Source of the DNA: Alphaproteobacteria bacterium
GTDB lineage: Bacteria; Pseudomonadota; Alphaproteobacteria; Caedimonadales; UBA1908
Reading direction: 5' to 3'
Assembly: GCA_013911655.1 (NCBI GenBank)
Contig: JACESU010000003.1
Location: 164,296 to 228,295 of the forward strand
DNA: 64,000 nucleotides
Below are positions 1 to 8,983 of the stretch, one piece after another (the first letter of the stretch is position 1; each line of letters begins with the position of its first letter). The notes below the pieces were generated by a model, which did no database searches, was not told the DNA's origin, and saw only the letters and a list, made by a program, of their open reading frames with translations. The position numbers and the translations under genes were made by a program.

Positions 1-195
1 ACCTTTAGCAAGGCGCGCGTCACTGGCGGCAGCACCCTTAAGGGCCACCTCAGGCGTTTCCTCAAGATAAGCATTAAGCTCGCGCGTTTCTTCCATGCGC
101 TTGAGATAGGCTTTGGTCAACTCGGTTGCAGAAAAATCTTTACGGCGAAGCCCCGTTTGAATGTCGGTCAGGCTTTTAGAAATAAGGTCAGTCAT
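1..195 (-). CDS. gatA: Asp-tRNA(Asn)/Glu-tRNA(Gln) amidotransferase subunit A, N-terminal part
   Basis: GatA is the amidase subunit of the GatCAB complex, which converts mischarged Glu-tRNA(Gln) and Asp-tRNA(Asn) to the correct aminoacyl-tRNAs. Only the first 65 codons lie in the window; the gene runs off the left edge, so the Ser-cisSer-Lys catalytic core is not visible. The N-terminus, with an initial MTDLISKS stretch and a helix containing TELTKAYLKRMEE, matches the GatA N-terminal helical region. It starts 8 bases after the gatC stop and is almost certainly co-transcribed with it. Confidence 0.9.
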   Translation of the reverse strand, partial: MTDLISKSLTDIQTGLRRKDFSATELTKAYLKRMEETRELNAYLEETPEVALKGAAASDARLAKG

Positions 196-203
196 AATGG
201 CTC

Positions 204-491
204 CTATCCCACTACTTTGGGGACGACGTACATATCAAGTTCTTTTTCAGGGGCGTTGGCAAGGACAGCCGCGACTACGCTTGGTTCTGTCACGATGTCG
301 TCCACTTGAGGCATGTGATCAAGATGCACGCTAAACATGGGTTCGACGTTTTGCGTGTCGACTTCTTCGAGCATGGAAATCCAATCAAGGATGCGGTTGA
401 GGCGCTCTTCATAGGCGAGGATGTCTTTTTCATCCAATTTGATGCGGGCAAGACGTGCGACCTTTACAACGGTCTCGTGGTCAATGGACAT
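204..491 (-). CDS. gatC: Asp-tRNA(Asn)/Glu-tRNA(Gln) amidotransferase subunit C
   Basis: This 95-residue protein is the small GatC subunit that wraps around and stabilises GatA in the GatCAB transamidase. It has the family layout: an N-terminal helix with VVKVARLARIKLDE, a middle segment ending in VDTQNVEPMFS, and a short C-terminal tail with VPKVVG. The ATG is preceded by a GAGGATA ribosome-binding site seven bases upstream. The order gatC then gatA is the usual alphaproteobacterial one. Length and motif order are normal. Confidence 0.95.
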   Translation of the reverse strand: MSIDHETVVKVARLARIKLDEKDILAYEERLNRILDWISMLEEVDTQNVEPMFSVHLDHMPQVDDIVTEPSVVAAVLANAPEKELDMYVVPKVVG

Positions 492-571
492 GGGGTATCC
501 TCATTTTTTATCATCCTCTCACCATAGGCAAATAAAGGGATTTTGCAAGAGGTTTGCGCGGTGGGGCGTGC

Positions 572-1243
572 TTAGGGGGCGGATACCCCACCCGGTGACA
601 TGCTGCGAATATCAAGGTGGAGCGTCGAGTTTTTTTGAGAGAAAAGCTGACTTAAGGATTGTGCTTGACGCTGATTTACCTCAAGACTGAGGTTTTGTGG
701 TTCTTCGCTGGTTGAAGAAAGGGTGCTTTTTCCATTAAAGCCCAGCACCTTGATGCGTGATAAATAAATGGACGAGATGGCGTCTGTTTTTTGCTCTTCT
801 TTTTGGCTGACGATGACATCGATGCGGTCCCCTGGCTTGAAAATGCCTGTAAAGGTTGTTTGCTCTTTGGGAAGCGTGAGACGGTAAATATATTTACCGT
901 CTTGGGGAGTCAGCTCTTGGGCTTCTGGTTTTCCTGTGATGAGGGCGTCCTTCGTCAAGGGCGTGCCTTTTAACACGGAAGAGCTCACAATCCCTTCGGG
1001 AAAGCTTTCGTGGTCTCCGCTTTGGACAAAAGCTTTTTCTGGGACGGCGCTGGTCCAAGGAGTGGCCGCGAAATCGCGGCTCGTTAAAAGATGGCCAATG
1101 GTCAAATCATGGGTCGCCGTAATCAGAGTGACGGTTTTGGGCGTCTGGTCTTGATGCTTTTGCCACAGATGAAACAAAAAGAAAAACACTACCACTGCCA
1201 GGGCAAGGGCCAAAAAAAGAATAAGGGTTTCACGTAGTTTCAT
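572..1243 (-). CDS. CpaB/RcpC-like SAF-domain protein (Flp pilus type)
   Basis: CpaB/RcpC proteins are envelope components of Flp/Tad pilus assembly machines. The reading frame is open further upstream, but the ATG at 1243 directly precedes a membrane anchor (residues ~5-25, LILFLALALAVVVFFFLF) and has AGGGA upstream, so it is the better start, giving 223 residues. After the anchor comes a SAF-type region (about 40-110: TATHDLTIGHLLTSRDFA, then GIVSSSVLKGTPLTKDAL), followed by an RcpC-like segment with FKPGDRIDVIVSQ. No other Tad/Flp gene is in the window, so it is an orphan here. The fold assignment is fairly secure; the pilus role is inferred from the family. Confidence 0.7.
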   Translation of the reverse strand: MKLRETLILFLALALAVVVFFFLFHLWQKHQDQTPKTVTLITATHDLTIGHLLTSRDFAATPWTSAVPEKAFVQSGDHESFPEGIVSSSVLKGTPLTKDALITGKPEAQELTPQDGKYIYRLTLPKEQTTFTGIFKPGDRIDVIVSQKEEQKTDAISSIYLSRIKVLGFNGKSTLSSTSEEPQNLSLEVNQRQAQSLSQLFSQKNSTLHLDIRSMSPGGVSAP

Positions 1244-1410
1244 CGACAAGTATCCCTGAAGTCTTGTTGTGCGCCCATCATAAAAGTCAGGCGTCGTCTT
1301 GGCAAGGGGGAGCAGCATCTAAAGCTCTAAGATCGCCCTTTCATTTACAATGATTGTCTTTTGACCAAAGTTTGTGTCATAAAAAGGAAGGTTAAGGGAT
1401 AGCAGAGTTT

Positions 1411-2109
1411 TTGCGTAACTTAAAAAAAGCACACCTTTTGTCAAAAATCTTGTGCACGCTGGGCGCACTGCTGCTTGCCCTTGGGATAAAGATTTTTTTG
1501 GCAGAGCTTTTTTACGTATCTTCTGGGTCCATGGGGCCGACCCTTTTAAGCGGCGACTATGTGCTCGTCAGTAAATATGCGTATGGCTATAACCGCCATT
1601 CGCTTGCATGGTCGTCCCAGTGGCAGGGGCAGTGGCGCGTGCGCCCGGCCGTGCGGGGAGACATTGTTGTGTTTCATCAAGAAGGCGCGCTGAGTCCCTG
1701 GATTAAAAGAGTGATTGGGGGTGAGGGCGAAGAAATTTCGTGGCAAGGGGATCATTTGGCCATTAACGGCGTCTCGCTTCAGCGTCTGGTGCAGCCCTTT
1801 TCACCCTTTTATGAAGAGTGGCTTCCTGGAGGGAAGCGCTATATGACCCAGCATAAAACGGTAAAGGTATCCCCGAAAATCCTCGACCATAGGCAAAAGG
1901 TTGTGGTACCACCACACAGCTATTTTGTGCTGGGCGATGCACGGCAAGAGTCGTACGACAGCCGATTTTCCCAGGTGGGGATGGTTGATCATGGGCGCCT
2001 TTTGGGTAGGGCCGAATGGGTACTGTTTTCGGTTGTTCCAGCCCAAGAATCAAAAGCACCCTGGTGGCAACGGGTTAGGTGGGATCGTCTCTTTAAAAAA
2101 GTGATGTAA
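1411..2109 (+). CDS. lepB: Signal peptidase I
   Basis: LepB is the inner-membrane serine protease that removes Sec and Tat signal peptides. The TTG start follows an AAGGGA ribosome-binding site about 11 bases upstream. A membrane segment (residues ~13-34) precedes the active-site Ser40 in SSGSMGPTL. The catalytic Lys99 is in IKRVIGGEGEEI, and the conserved box GDARQESYDSRFSQVG follows near residue 175. At 232 residues it is a normal alphaproteobacterial LepB. It opens the classic lepB-rnc-era-recO-parC cluster, 12 bases before rnc. The many exported proteins in this window are its likely substrates. Confidence 0.95.
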   Translation: MRNLKKAHLLSKILCTLGALLLALGIKIFLAELFYVSSGSMGPTLLSGDYVLVSKYAYGYNRHSLAWSSQWQGQWRVRPAVRGDIVVFHQEGALSPWIKRVIGGEGEEISWQGDHLAINGVSLQRLVQPFSPFYEEWLPGGKRYMTQHKTVKVSPKILDHRQKVVVPPHSYFVLGDARQESYDSRFSQVGMVDHGRLLGRAEWVLFSVVPAQESKAPWWQRVRWDRLFKKVM

Positions 2110-2121
2110 AAAAGGATAACA

Positions 2122-2799
2122 ATGACAACAAATTCGAAGGCGTTTGAGCCTTTGTACGAGGCACTTGGATACACGTTTAAAAAAACGGACGTGCTGACGT
2201 GCGCCCTGACCCATGCGAGTTTTAATCGAGGGGCGGCGGGTCGTCACTACGAGCGGTTAGAATTTTTGGGTGACCGGGTTTTAGGTCTGATTGTGGCGGC
2301 GTGGCTTTTTGAAAGGTTTCCCCATGAAGAAGAGGGTGCCCTTGCCAAGCGACATGCGGTGCTTGTCAGTAGGCCTACCCTTTTACAAGTGGCGGACGCC
2401 CTTGGGCTAAAGCGCTATTTTCGCGCCGCCACCAGTGTTACTGATTCTCAAAGGGGTCGCTACCTTTTGGCAGATGCATGCGAGGCCCTCATTGCGGCAT
2501 TGTACCTTGAGGCTGGGCTTCTAGTCACGCAAGAGATTGTGCGAAAACTGTGGGCACCTTACGTCACCCAAATGGAGGATGTTCCCCAAAATCCCAAGTC
2601 GCGCCTGCAAGAGTGGGCGCAAGAACATCAACAGGGCCTTCCTGTCTATACAACCTTAGAACGCCAAGGTCCTGACCACGCGCCGTCTTTTGTGTTGGAA
2701 GTGCGCGTAGGCCAAAAGGTCGCACGTGCCAGTGCGTCCTCTAAACGAGAGGCAGAACAACAAGCTGCCACAGCATTACTAAAGGAGATTTTAGGATGA
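2122..2799 (+). CDS. rnc: Ribonuclease III
   Basis: RNase III cleaves double-stranded RNA in rRNA maturation and mRNA turnover. The 225-residue protein has the catalytic signature ERLEFLGDRVLGL near residues 41-53, a second acidic cluster at LLADACEALIAALYLE, and a C-terminal double-stranded RNA-binding domain (about 155-225) starting at NPKSRLQEWAQE and ending with SKREAEQQAATALL. The stop codon overlaps the era start by four bases (ATGA), indicating translational coupling. Length and domain order are standard. Confidence 0.97.
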   Translation: MTTNSKAFEPLYEALGYTFKKTDVLTCALTHASFNRGAAGRHYERLEFLGDRVLGLIVAAWLFERFPHEEEGALAKRHAVLVSRPTLLQVADALGLKRYFRAATSVTDSQRGRYLLADACEALIAALYLEAGLLVTQEIVRKLWAPYVTQMEDVPQNPKSRLQEWAQEHQQGLPVYTTLERQGPDHAPSFVLEVRVGQKVARASASSKREAEQQAATALLKEILG

Positions 2800-3701
2800 C
2801 AGACATCCGTCGGTGTGGATTTGTCGCGGTTTTGGGTGCAACCAACGCGGGTAAGTCGACCCTGGTCAATCAATTGGTGGGATCCAAGGTGTCCATCACG
2901 TCGCGTAAGGTGCAAACCACCAGGCGCCGTATCTTAGGCATTCAAATCCAGGATAATACACAGATTGTGTTGGTGGACACGCCGGGTCTTTTCAGGCCCA
3001 AGACGTCCCTTGATAAAACCATGGTGAAAGCCGCATGGTCGGCCGTGCGTGACACGGACGTTGTGATGTTTTTGTGGGACGCGCGCCTTGATTATACCAA
3101 AGCCGAGCCCATTTTAAAAAAACTTCAAGACGTGCAAAAACCCGTCTATCTGGTTTTGAATAAGATTGATTTGGTACCTCGCGACACGCTGCTGGCCCTT
3201 GCCGCAAACTTTAATGCGGTCAGAGAGTTTTCCAAGACCTTTATGATTTCGGCGCTGCATAACCAAGGGCTCAGTGAGCTCCTCAAAGCGCTGGGTGACG
3301 ACCTTCCTGAAGGGCCCTGGCATTATCCCGAGGACCAGCTTTCGGATTTGCCTTTGCGACTTTTGGCGGCCGAAATTACCCGCGAGCATCTATTTGACCG
3401 TCTTCACCAAGAGATTCCCTACGCGTTGGTGGTCGAAACCCAAACATGGGAACCTTTTGATGACGGTTCGTTGCGGATTGGTCAAACCATCCACGTGCAA
3501 AAACAGGCCCAAAAAGCCATTGTGCTGGGTAAGGGCGGACAGCAACTGAAAGCCATTGGTCTGGCGGCACGTAAAGAGCTTACAGCCATGATGGAGCGCA
3601 CCGTTCATTTGGTTTTGCATGTGCGGGTCACGCCTCGGTGGATGGAAGACCGCTCGTCCTTTGATGTGTATGGTCTTGAGGATCCCAAAGAGCTGTCATG
3701 A
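2796..3701 (+). CDS. era: GTPase Era
   Basis: Era is an essential GTPase that binds the 3' end of 16S rRNA during 30S subunit assembly. All G motifs are visible: G1 GATNAGKST (near residue 14), G3 DTPG, and G4 NKID. The C-terminal KH RNA-binding domain contains VQKQAQKAIVLGKGGQQLK. At 301 residues it has the expected size. It overlaps rnc upstream and recO downstream by four bases each, a tightly coupled operon linking ribosome maturation genes. Confidence 0.97.
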   Translation: MTDIRRCGFVAVLGATNAGKSTLVNQLVGSKVSITSRKVQTTRRRILGIQIQDNTQIVLVDTPGLFRPKTSLDKTMVKAAWSAVRDTDVVMFLWDARLDYTKAEPILKKLQDVQKPVYLVLNKIDLVPRDTLLALAANFNAVREFSKTFMISALHNQGLSELLKALGDDLPEGPWHYPEDQLSDLPLRLLAAEITREHLFDRLHQEIPYALVVETQTWEPFDDGSLRIGQTIHVQKQAQKAIVLGKGGQQLKAIGLAARKELTAMMERTVHLVLHVRVTPRWMEDRSSFDVYGLEDPKELS

Positions 3702-4417
3702 AGTGGGAAGACGAGGGCATAGTCTTATCGGTTAAACCCTTTGGGGAAAAAGGCTACCTCGTCTGTTTGATGACCAAAGATCACGGCCGGGTGATGGGGT
3801 GGCTTAAAAGTGCCTCCACGCGGATCAAGGCCGTTTTACAACCAGGTATTCGTGTGCAAGCCCACTGGCAGGCACGCCTGGAAGAACAACTAGGGGGGTG
3901 GCGCCTCGAGCCCTTGGGGGGATCCGTTGCCGCTCTTTTTACAAAGCCTCTTTCGTTGTCAGCGCTCTTAAGCGCCACCGCCCTTTGTGAGGTGATGCTG
4001 CCTGAACGCGAACCCCATGCGTCTGTTTACACGTCTCTTTTAGCGCTTATCCGGACCTTGGGCGAAGACGCGTGGGGGCAGGGATATTTTGACTTTGAGT
4101 GTGCTCTTTTGGGGGCGGCTGGATTTCGCTTGCATCTTTCTTCTTGTGCAGTGACGGGCGCCAGGGAAAATCTTTTTTATGTCTCGCCCCGGTCTGGCAA
4201 GGCCGTCTGCCAAACTGAAGGCGCTCTTTATCATGATAAGCTTTTGATGTTCCCGTCTTTTTTGCAAGAGGGCCGCACGCCTTGCCCCAAAGATCTTTTA
4301 GGCGCCCTTGATTTGACAGAGTATTTCATAGAGCGCTATATTCTGCCCCATGGAGGGTATGGTCTGCCGGCTGCGCGCGTGCGCCTGAAAGAAGACCTTC
4401 GCCAACATCGTATGTAA
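3698..4417 (+). CDS. recO: DNA repair protein RecO
   Basis: RecO works with RecF and RecR to load RecA on SSB-coated single-stranded DNA. The 239-residue protein begins with the family-typical [19 protein letters not shown] (OB-fold N-terminus, residues 1-80), followed by a helical C-terminal region with [21 protein letters not shown]. RecF is also encoded in this window (54250-55428). The ATG overlaps the era stop (ATGA), and parC starts 14 bases downstream. Confidence 0.93.
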   Translation: MKWEDEGIVLSVKPFGEKGYLVCLMTKDHGRVMGWLKSASTRIKAVLQPGIRVQAHWQARLEEQLGGWRLEPLGGSVAALFTKPLSLSALLSATALCEVMLPEREPHASVYTSLLALIRTLGEDAWGQGYFDFECALLGAAGFRLHLSSCAVTGARENLFYVSPRSGKAVCQTEGALYHDKLLMFPSFLQEGRTPCPKDLLGALDLTEYFIERYILPHGGYGLPAARVRLKEDLRQHRM

Positions 4418-4431
4418 AAAAGAGAACAAGC

Positions 4432-6663
4432 ATGAGCACATCTTCTGGACAGATCCATGACACCCCCTTGAACGAGGCGCTGGGCGCACGGTACCTAAGT
4501 TACGCCCTTTCGACCATTATGGCGCGCTCGCTTCCCGATGTGCGTGATGGTCTTAAGCCTGTTCAGCGTCGTATTCTCTATGCCATGAAGGAATCGGGAA
4601 ACACCCAAGAAAAATCTTACCGCAAGTCCGCCAGTGCGGTTGGGTACGTGATGATGAAATATCACCCCCACGGCAACGATCCTATTTACGAGGCCATGGT
4701 GCGCATGGCTCAGGACTTTTCATCGCGCTATCCCCTTGTGGATGGTCAGGGGAACTTTGGAAGCCTAGACGGAGATAATGCGGCCGCGATGAGGTATACC
4801 GAGGCTAGGTTGTCGGGATGTGCGGGGGCGCTTCTTGAAGGGATTGATGAAGAGGCCGTTGATTTTCAAGAAACCTATAACGGTGAAACGAAAGAACCTT
4901 TGGTCTTGCCGTCCAGTTTTCCGAACCTTCTCGCCAACGGGGCGACGGGGATTGCTGTGGGAATGGCGACCAACGTTCCGCCCCACAATGTGGGCGAGAT
5001 CTGTGATGCGCTTTTGCTTCTTTTGAAAAAATCAGACGCCTCCATAGGTGATCTTATGAGTCTGATGCCGGGACCTGATTTTCCCACGGGCGGGGTGATT
5101 GTTGAAAAGCCCGAAGATATCCTCACGGCCTATGAAACAGGGCGCGGCAGTATCCGTGTACGCGCAAGGTGGGAAAAAGAAGAACTTAAAGGGGGCGGCT
5201 ACCAGATTGTTGTGACCGAAATTCCTTATCAGGTGCCTAAAGCACGCTTGATGGAAAAACTGGCTGATTTGTGGGGCAAGAAAAAGCTCCCACTTCTGTC
5301 GGACATTCGGGACGAATCTACCACCGATGTGCGCCTGATCCTCGTGCCGAGGTCGCGAACAGTCGATCCCCAGATGCTGATGGAGTCGGTCTTTCGCGTG
5401 TGCGATCTGGAAACACGCTTTCACCTGAACATGAACCTTCTTGACCATGGACGTGTACCGCGAGTGATGTCTTTGAAAGAAGTCTTGCAAGCTTTTTTGA
5501 ACCACCGGCAAGAGGTTGTGTGTCGGCGCGCCGATCATCGTCTGGCCCAAATCATCAAGCGTCTTGAGATTTTAGCGGGTCTTCTTATTGCTTATCTTAA
5601 TCTTGATGAAGTGATCCGCATTATTCGCGAAGAGGACGATCCCAAGGCCGTGATGCAATCAAAATGGGATCTGACGGACCTCCAAGTTGAGTCTATTTTA
5701 AATATGCGCCTTCGGGCTCTTCGCAAGCTTGAAGAAATCGAAATCCGTAAAGAGCATGATGGTCTTTCTCAAGAAAAGAAAGATCTAGAGATCTTTTTGA
5801 AAGACGAAGCCCTACAGTGGAAACGTGTGGGCATAGAAATTAAAGAAGTGCAAAAGCGCTTTGGCGCTTCGCAACCCTTTGGAAAGCGTCGCACAAGTTT
5901 TGAAGAAAAACCAGAAGTGGACGTTCTTCCTCTCGAGGCCTTTGTCGAGCGCGAGGCTGTGACCGTGGTGTGTTCGCAAAACGGTTGGATTCGCACCCTG
6001 AAAGGGCATAATCCCCAAGAGGCTGACCTGAAATACAAAGAGGGTGACACGGGCCGGTTTGTGATTAAAGCTGAAAACGTGGATAAACTTGTCCTTTTTG
6101 CGACCAACGGGCGGTTTTACACCCTGAGCATCGATAAGCTTCCCGGAGGGCGCGGTCAAGGCGAGCCTCTGCGCTTGATGCTCGATATGGATCCAAAAGA
6201 TGAGGTTCTTGATCTTTTCATCGTGACCCAAGAAATGCTGAAAGAAGACAAAAAGCTTTTGGTGGCCTCAAGCGACGGACGTGGCTTCCTTGTGGCACTT
6301 AAGGACGTCATGGCCCATACCAAGGGCGGTAAACAGATTTTGAATGTGCAGGGCAAGGTCAAAGCCCAAAAATGCTTGTGGATCGAGGGGGACGGGATTG
6401 CCATGATTGGTCAAAACCGCAAGCTTTTGATCTTTAAGGTCGATGAAATTCCCCAAATGAGCCGTGGTAAAGGTGTCCTTTTGCAACGTTACCGTGAAGG
6501 GCGTCTGGGAGATATTAAAAGCCTGCGCCTGGAGGACGGGCTCTCGTGGAAAAGCGGCGAACGTACCCGTCTTGAGCAGGATATCAGGGCGTGGCTTGGG
6601 CGGCGCGGCCAAAGCGGGCGCATGCCGCCTGTGGGCTTTCCCAGAACCAATACGTTTGACTAA
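4432..6663 (+). CDS. parC: DNA topoisomerase IV subunit A
   Basis: ParC is the DNA-cleaving subunit of topoisomerase IV, which decatenates sister chromosomes. The catalytic tyrosine is Tyr122 in [10 protein letters not shown]. The breakage-reunion domain occupies roughly residues 15-470, followed by a beta-propeller C-terminal domain. The N-terminal [20 protein letters not shown] and the 743-residue length fit ParC rather than GyrA, and the location after recO is the normal alphaproteobacterial one. The quinolone-contact loop reads [11 protein letters not shown]; relative to E. coli ParC the Asp79 and Ser80 positions are Asn82 and Asp83, while the Glu84 equivalent (Glu87) is kept. Confidence 0.95.
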   Translation: MSTSSGQIHDTPLNEALGARYLSYALSTIMARSLPDVRDGLKPVQRRILYAMKESGNTQEKSYRKSASAVGYVMMKYHPHGNDPIYEAMVRMAQDFSSRYPLVDGQGNFGSLDGDNAAAMRYTEARLSGCAGALLEGIDEEAVDFQETYNGETKEPLVLPSSFPNLLANGATGIAVGMATNVPPHNVGEICDALLLLLKKSDASIGDLMSLMPGPDFPTGGVIVEKPEDILTAYETGRGSIRVRARWEKEELKGGGYQIVVTEIPYQVPKARLMEKLADLWGKKKLPLLSDIRDESTTDVRLILVPRSRTVDPQMLMESVFRVCDLETRFHLNMNLLDHGRVPRVMSLKEVLQAFLNHRQEVVCRRADHRLAQIIKRLEILAGLLIAYLNLDEVIRIIREEDDPKAVMQSKWDLTDLQVESILNMRLRALRKLEEIEIRKEHDGLSQEKKDLEIFLKDEALQWKRVGIEIKEVQKRFGASQPFGKRRTSFEEKPEVDVLPLEAFVEREAVTVVCSQNGWIRTLKGHNPQEADLKYKEGDTGRFVIKAENVDKLVLFATNGRFYTLSIDKLPGGRGQGEPLRLMLDMDPKDEVLDLFIVTQEMLKEDKKLLVASSDGRGFLVALKDVMAHTKGGKQILNVQGKVKAQKCLWIEGDGIAMIGQNRKLLIFKVDEIPQMSRGKGVLLQRYREGRLGDIKSLRLEDGLSWKSGERTRLEQDIRAWLGRRGQSGRMPPVGFPRTNTFD

Positions 6664-6761
6664 GCAAGGGTCTTTAAAGGCCCCTTATTATTTTAAAGGG
6701 ATCTGAATCACGACTTTCCTAAAAGGAAATAAAGAAATTCATCAAAAGCACGTGACAATTT

Positions 6762-6789
6762 TTGTGACAGATCCTATATCCTTTATAGT
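6762..6789 (+). promoter_or_regulatory. Candidate promoter of the LysR-type gene
   Basis: A TTGTGA box (6762-6767) and a TATAGT box (6784-6789) are separated by 16 bases, about 22 bases before the regulator's ATG. A directly repeated GTGACA (6752-6757 and 6764-6769) overlaps the -35 region and could be an autoregulatory site. This is a pattern-based prediction only. Confidence 0.4.
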
Positions 6790-6811
6790 ATCCATTACTA
6801 TAGGGTGTTTT

Positions 6812-7714
6812 ATGGACCTTAATAAGCTTAAAATTTTTTATTATGCGGCCAAAGGTGAAAGTTTCACAAATTGTGAACTTAACCTGACACCTTCAGTTAT
6901 TAGTCGTCATATCAGTGACTTAGAGTTCCGTCACAAGGTGAAACTGTTCCACCGTTCTCCAAGACGTCTTGTGCTGACAGAGCAAGGAGAAATCCTCTTC
7001 AAGGCGGCCGAACGCATTATGGCCGAGTCCGAGCGCGCTCAAATAGCCCTTCAAGAATCAGGCGAGGAACTTCAAGGTCCGATCCGCGTGATTACGCCTA
7101 TGAGCTGGACGTCGTCTGTTTTGGCGCGCCATATTGGGGCTTTTATGAAAAAGCATCCAAAGGTGACCGTTAGCATTATTAATGATGACCGTTTCCCAGA
7201 GCTTTTGCTGCGAGAAAACGACGTGGCTCTTTTGCCCTATGCGCCCGAACACCCGCATTTAATGAGTGAAAAAATCGCTCAGCTTAATCTGGGGCTTTTT
7301 GCTGGTAAGGAATATTTAGAGCAATACGGAGAGCCCCAGAGCGCGGAAGAGTTGGATCATCACAGACTTGTTGCCTATAGCGAACATGACCGTCACATGG
7401 ATCATATTAACTGGCATTTGACCCTTGGATGTAAACCTGGAGAGATGCGCACACCATGTCTTCGCGTCAATAACCTTTATTTGGCCGTAGAAGAAAACCT
7501 TGGGATCGTGTCCTTGGCCAAAGAAAATCCTTTGCTGAAAAACGGCGATGTTAAAGAGGTCCTCTCGCACATTCAGGGGCCCAGGATGAAAGGATTTTTG
7601 GTCTACAGCCAGTCTATTCAGACTTCTAGACGGATTCAGGCATTCCGAGATTTTTTTAGAGAGATTGCCAAAAAAGAAGGCCTTAGCATAGAGGCTGAAT
7701 CCCAGGCGGCGTAG
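6812..7714 (+). CDS. LysR-family transcriptional regulator
   Basis: This is a 300-residue LysR-type regulator. The N-terminal winged helix-turn-helix (residues 1-65) reads MDLNKLKIFYYAAKGESFTN, then SVISRHISDLE (recognition helix) and LFHRSPRRLVLTEQGE. The remainder is a periplasmic-binding-like effector domain (about 90-290, starting at GPIRVITPMSW). The ATG at 6812 gives the family-typical N-terminus; an upstream extension in the same frame lacks one. No divergent target gene is present: parC lies upstream on the same strand. The last 32 bases overlap the convergent DUF502 gene. The inducer and targets cannot be deduced. Confidence 0.9.
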   Translation: MDLNKLKIFYYAAKGESFTNCELNLTPSVISRHISDLEFRHKVKLFHRSPRRLVLTEQGEILFKAAERIMAESERAQIALQESGEELQGPIRVITPMSWTSSVLARHIGAFMKKHPKVTVSIINDDRFPELLLRENDVALLPYAPEHPHLMSEKIAQLNLGLFAGKEYLEQYGEPQSAEELDHHRLVAYSEHDRHMDHINWHLTLGCKPGEMRTPCLRVNNLYLAVEENLGIVSLAKENPLLKNGDVKEVLSHIQGPRMKGFLVYSQSIQTSRRIQAFRDFFREIAKKEGLSIEAESQAA

Positions 7715-8360
7715 GATGTCCTGGCGCCTCGGGTGAGACAAGCCCCACAGACACCACAAGTTTAACGCCCTCTTCCACACTTAGGGGAAGAGGGCGTACT
7801 TTTTCTTGAGGGATAAAGAGTAAAAAGCCTGACGTCGGGTTAGGCGTTGTGGGAACAAAGATGCCAATAAGCCCCTCTTTGCTGTGCTCGGCAACGACCT
7901 TTGGTGCAGGACCTGTCAGAAATCCAAGGGTAAAGACCCCTTCTCTAGGGTATTCCACAAGGACGACTTGACGGAAAGAATTTTTATCGTTTTTTAAAAT
8001 CGCTTCAAAAATTTGCTTGAGCGTTTTGTAAAGACTTCGAATGACGGGCATCTTGTGCAGTACTTGCTCACTTGTGCCTAGGATCCAGCGCCCCATGTAA
8101 CCTTTGGCAAGCCAGCCAATAACGGTCAGTCCCACAAGGGCCAAGACAAGGCCGATGCCCGGCATATGCGAGGGGAGGCCTGGAATGCTTAAGATTTTTG
8201 TGGGAAAAAGATCGGTGATAAAGGTGTCAAGGGCAAGGATCACTGACCAAATGACATAGAGCGTTAGCACAAGAGGCGCGGTGACAAGAACGCCAGAGAA
8301 AAAATATCTTCGAAGATTGCTGAGAACTTTTTTAAAAGAAATGTTTTTTTTCGTCGTCAA
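7683..8360 (-). CDS. DUF502 family membrane protein
   Basis: This 225-residue inner-membrane protein matches DUF502, a conserved family of unknown function common in alphaproteobacteria. Two hydrophobic segments are visible (about residues 18-45 and 66-88, the second containing GIGLVLALVGLTVIGWLAKG), followed by the family motif PVIRSLYKTLKQ and a soluble C-terminal domain with FVPTTPNPTSGFLLFIP. The start is a TTG with AAGGGA eight bases upstream. It follows ccmB by 11 bases and is probably the last gene of an mfd-ccmA-ccmB unit. Confidence 0.88.
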   Translation of the reverse strand: MTTKKNISFKKVLSNLRRYFFSGVLVTAPLVLTLYVIWSVILALDTFITDLFPTKILSIPGLPSHMPGIGLVLALVGLTVIGWLAKGYMGRWILGTSEQVLHKMPVIRSLYKTLKQIFEAILKNDKNSFRQVVLVEYPREGVFTLGFLTGPAPKVVAEHSKEGLIGIFVPTTPNPTSGFLLFIPQEKVRPLPLSVEEGVKLVVSVGLVSPEAPGHPTPPGIQPLC

Positions 8361-8371
8361 AGGATCATCCC

Positions 8372-8983
8372 TTAGGTTGAGGTCCGGTGAATGTGAAGAA
8401 CAATCATGGCCCCCCCCATACTTGCGGGCATTAACGCCAGCGCGCTCCCTGTTAAAAGCGTTGTTGCCATAGTATCAGTTTGCGCGACAAATGTCAGAAG
8501 GAAGATGGGCAGCATCAATGGGTACCCAAGAAAGGTGCCAAGAAGAAATGAGCCTTTGGAAAAAAGGGTGAGAAAACTCACGAAAAATAAGAGACTAAGA
8601 TGGCACGCCAACGAGGCGATCAAAACGAGCGGATCAAAGAAAATGGCTTTATTAAAAAAAAGCGCGCAACATAAAAGGCCACCCCCCAAAAGACCGAGCC
8701 CCACGACGGCGAGGGACGTAAATCGCAAGGCAACATAGTGCCCTAGGTACAAAGGACTGATCATCAGGTTCTTGATAAAGCCGCCCACGGCGTCATGCAG
8801 GAGGGTCATTTGCACGATATAGTGAAGGCAAAACACCAAAAGAATCCAAAAAAATTGAGAGGCTGTGTCGGAAGCGTTTGGCGCCACATAGGACCAAATG
8901 GCAAGGGACGCCATAAAAAACCCAAGGCTTGTCAGAAAATGGGTCCGTTCGCCCCAGGCGTCCTTAAGCAAAAAGCGCCACAT
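8372..8983 (-). CDS. ccmB: Heme exporter membrane protein CcmB
   Basis: CcmB is the membrane component of the CcmAB transporter needed for System I cytochrome c maturation. The frame extends further upstream, but the ATG at 8983 follows AGGAG by eight bases and gives the usual N-terminus (MWRFLLKDAWGER), for 203 residues. Several membrane-spanning segments are visible, with the conserved LLHDAVGGFIKNLMISPL between the second and third. Its first 20 bases overlap the end of ccmA. No ccmC-I genes follow here, so the rest of the pathway must lie elsewhere. Confidence 0.85.
   Translation of the reverse strand: MWRFLLKDAWGERTHFLTSLGFFMASLAIWSYVAPNASDTASQFFWILLVFCLHYIVQMTLLHDAVGGFIKNLMISPLYLGHYVALRFTSLAVVGLGLLGGGLLCCALFFNKAIFFDPLVLIASLACHLSLLFFVSFLTLFSKGSFLLGTFLGYPLMLPIFLLTFVAQTDTMATTLLTGSALALMPASMGGAMIVLHIHRTST

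Noticed and set aside
5032-5550. 172-codon minus-strand frame within parC
   Set aside because: Antisense to essential, conserved sequence, with no start signal or homology.
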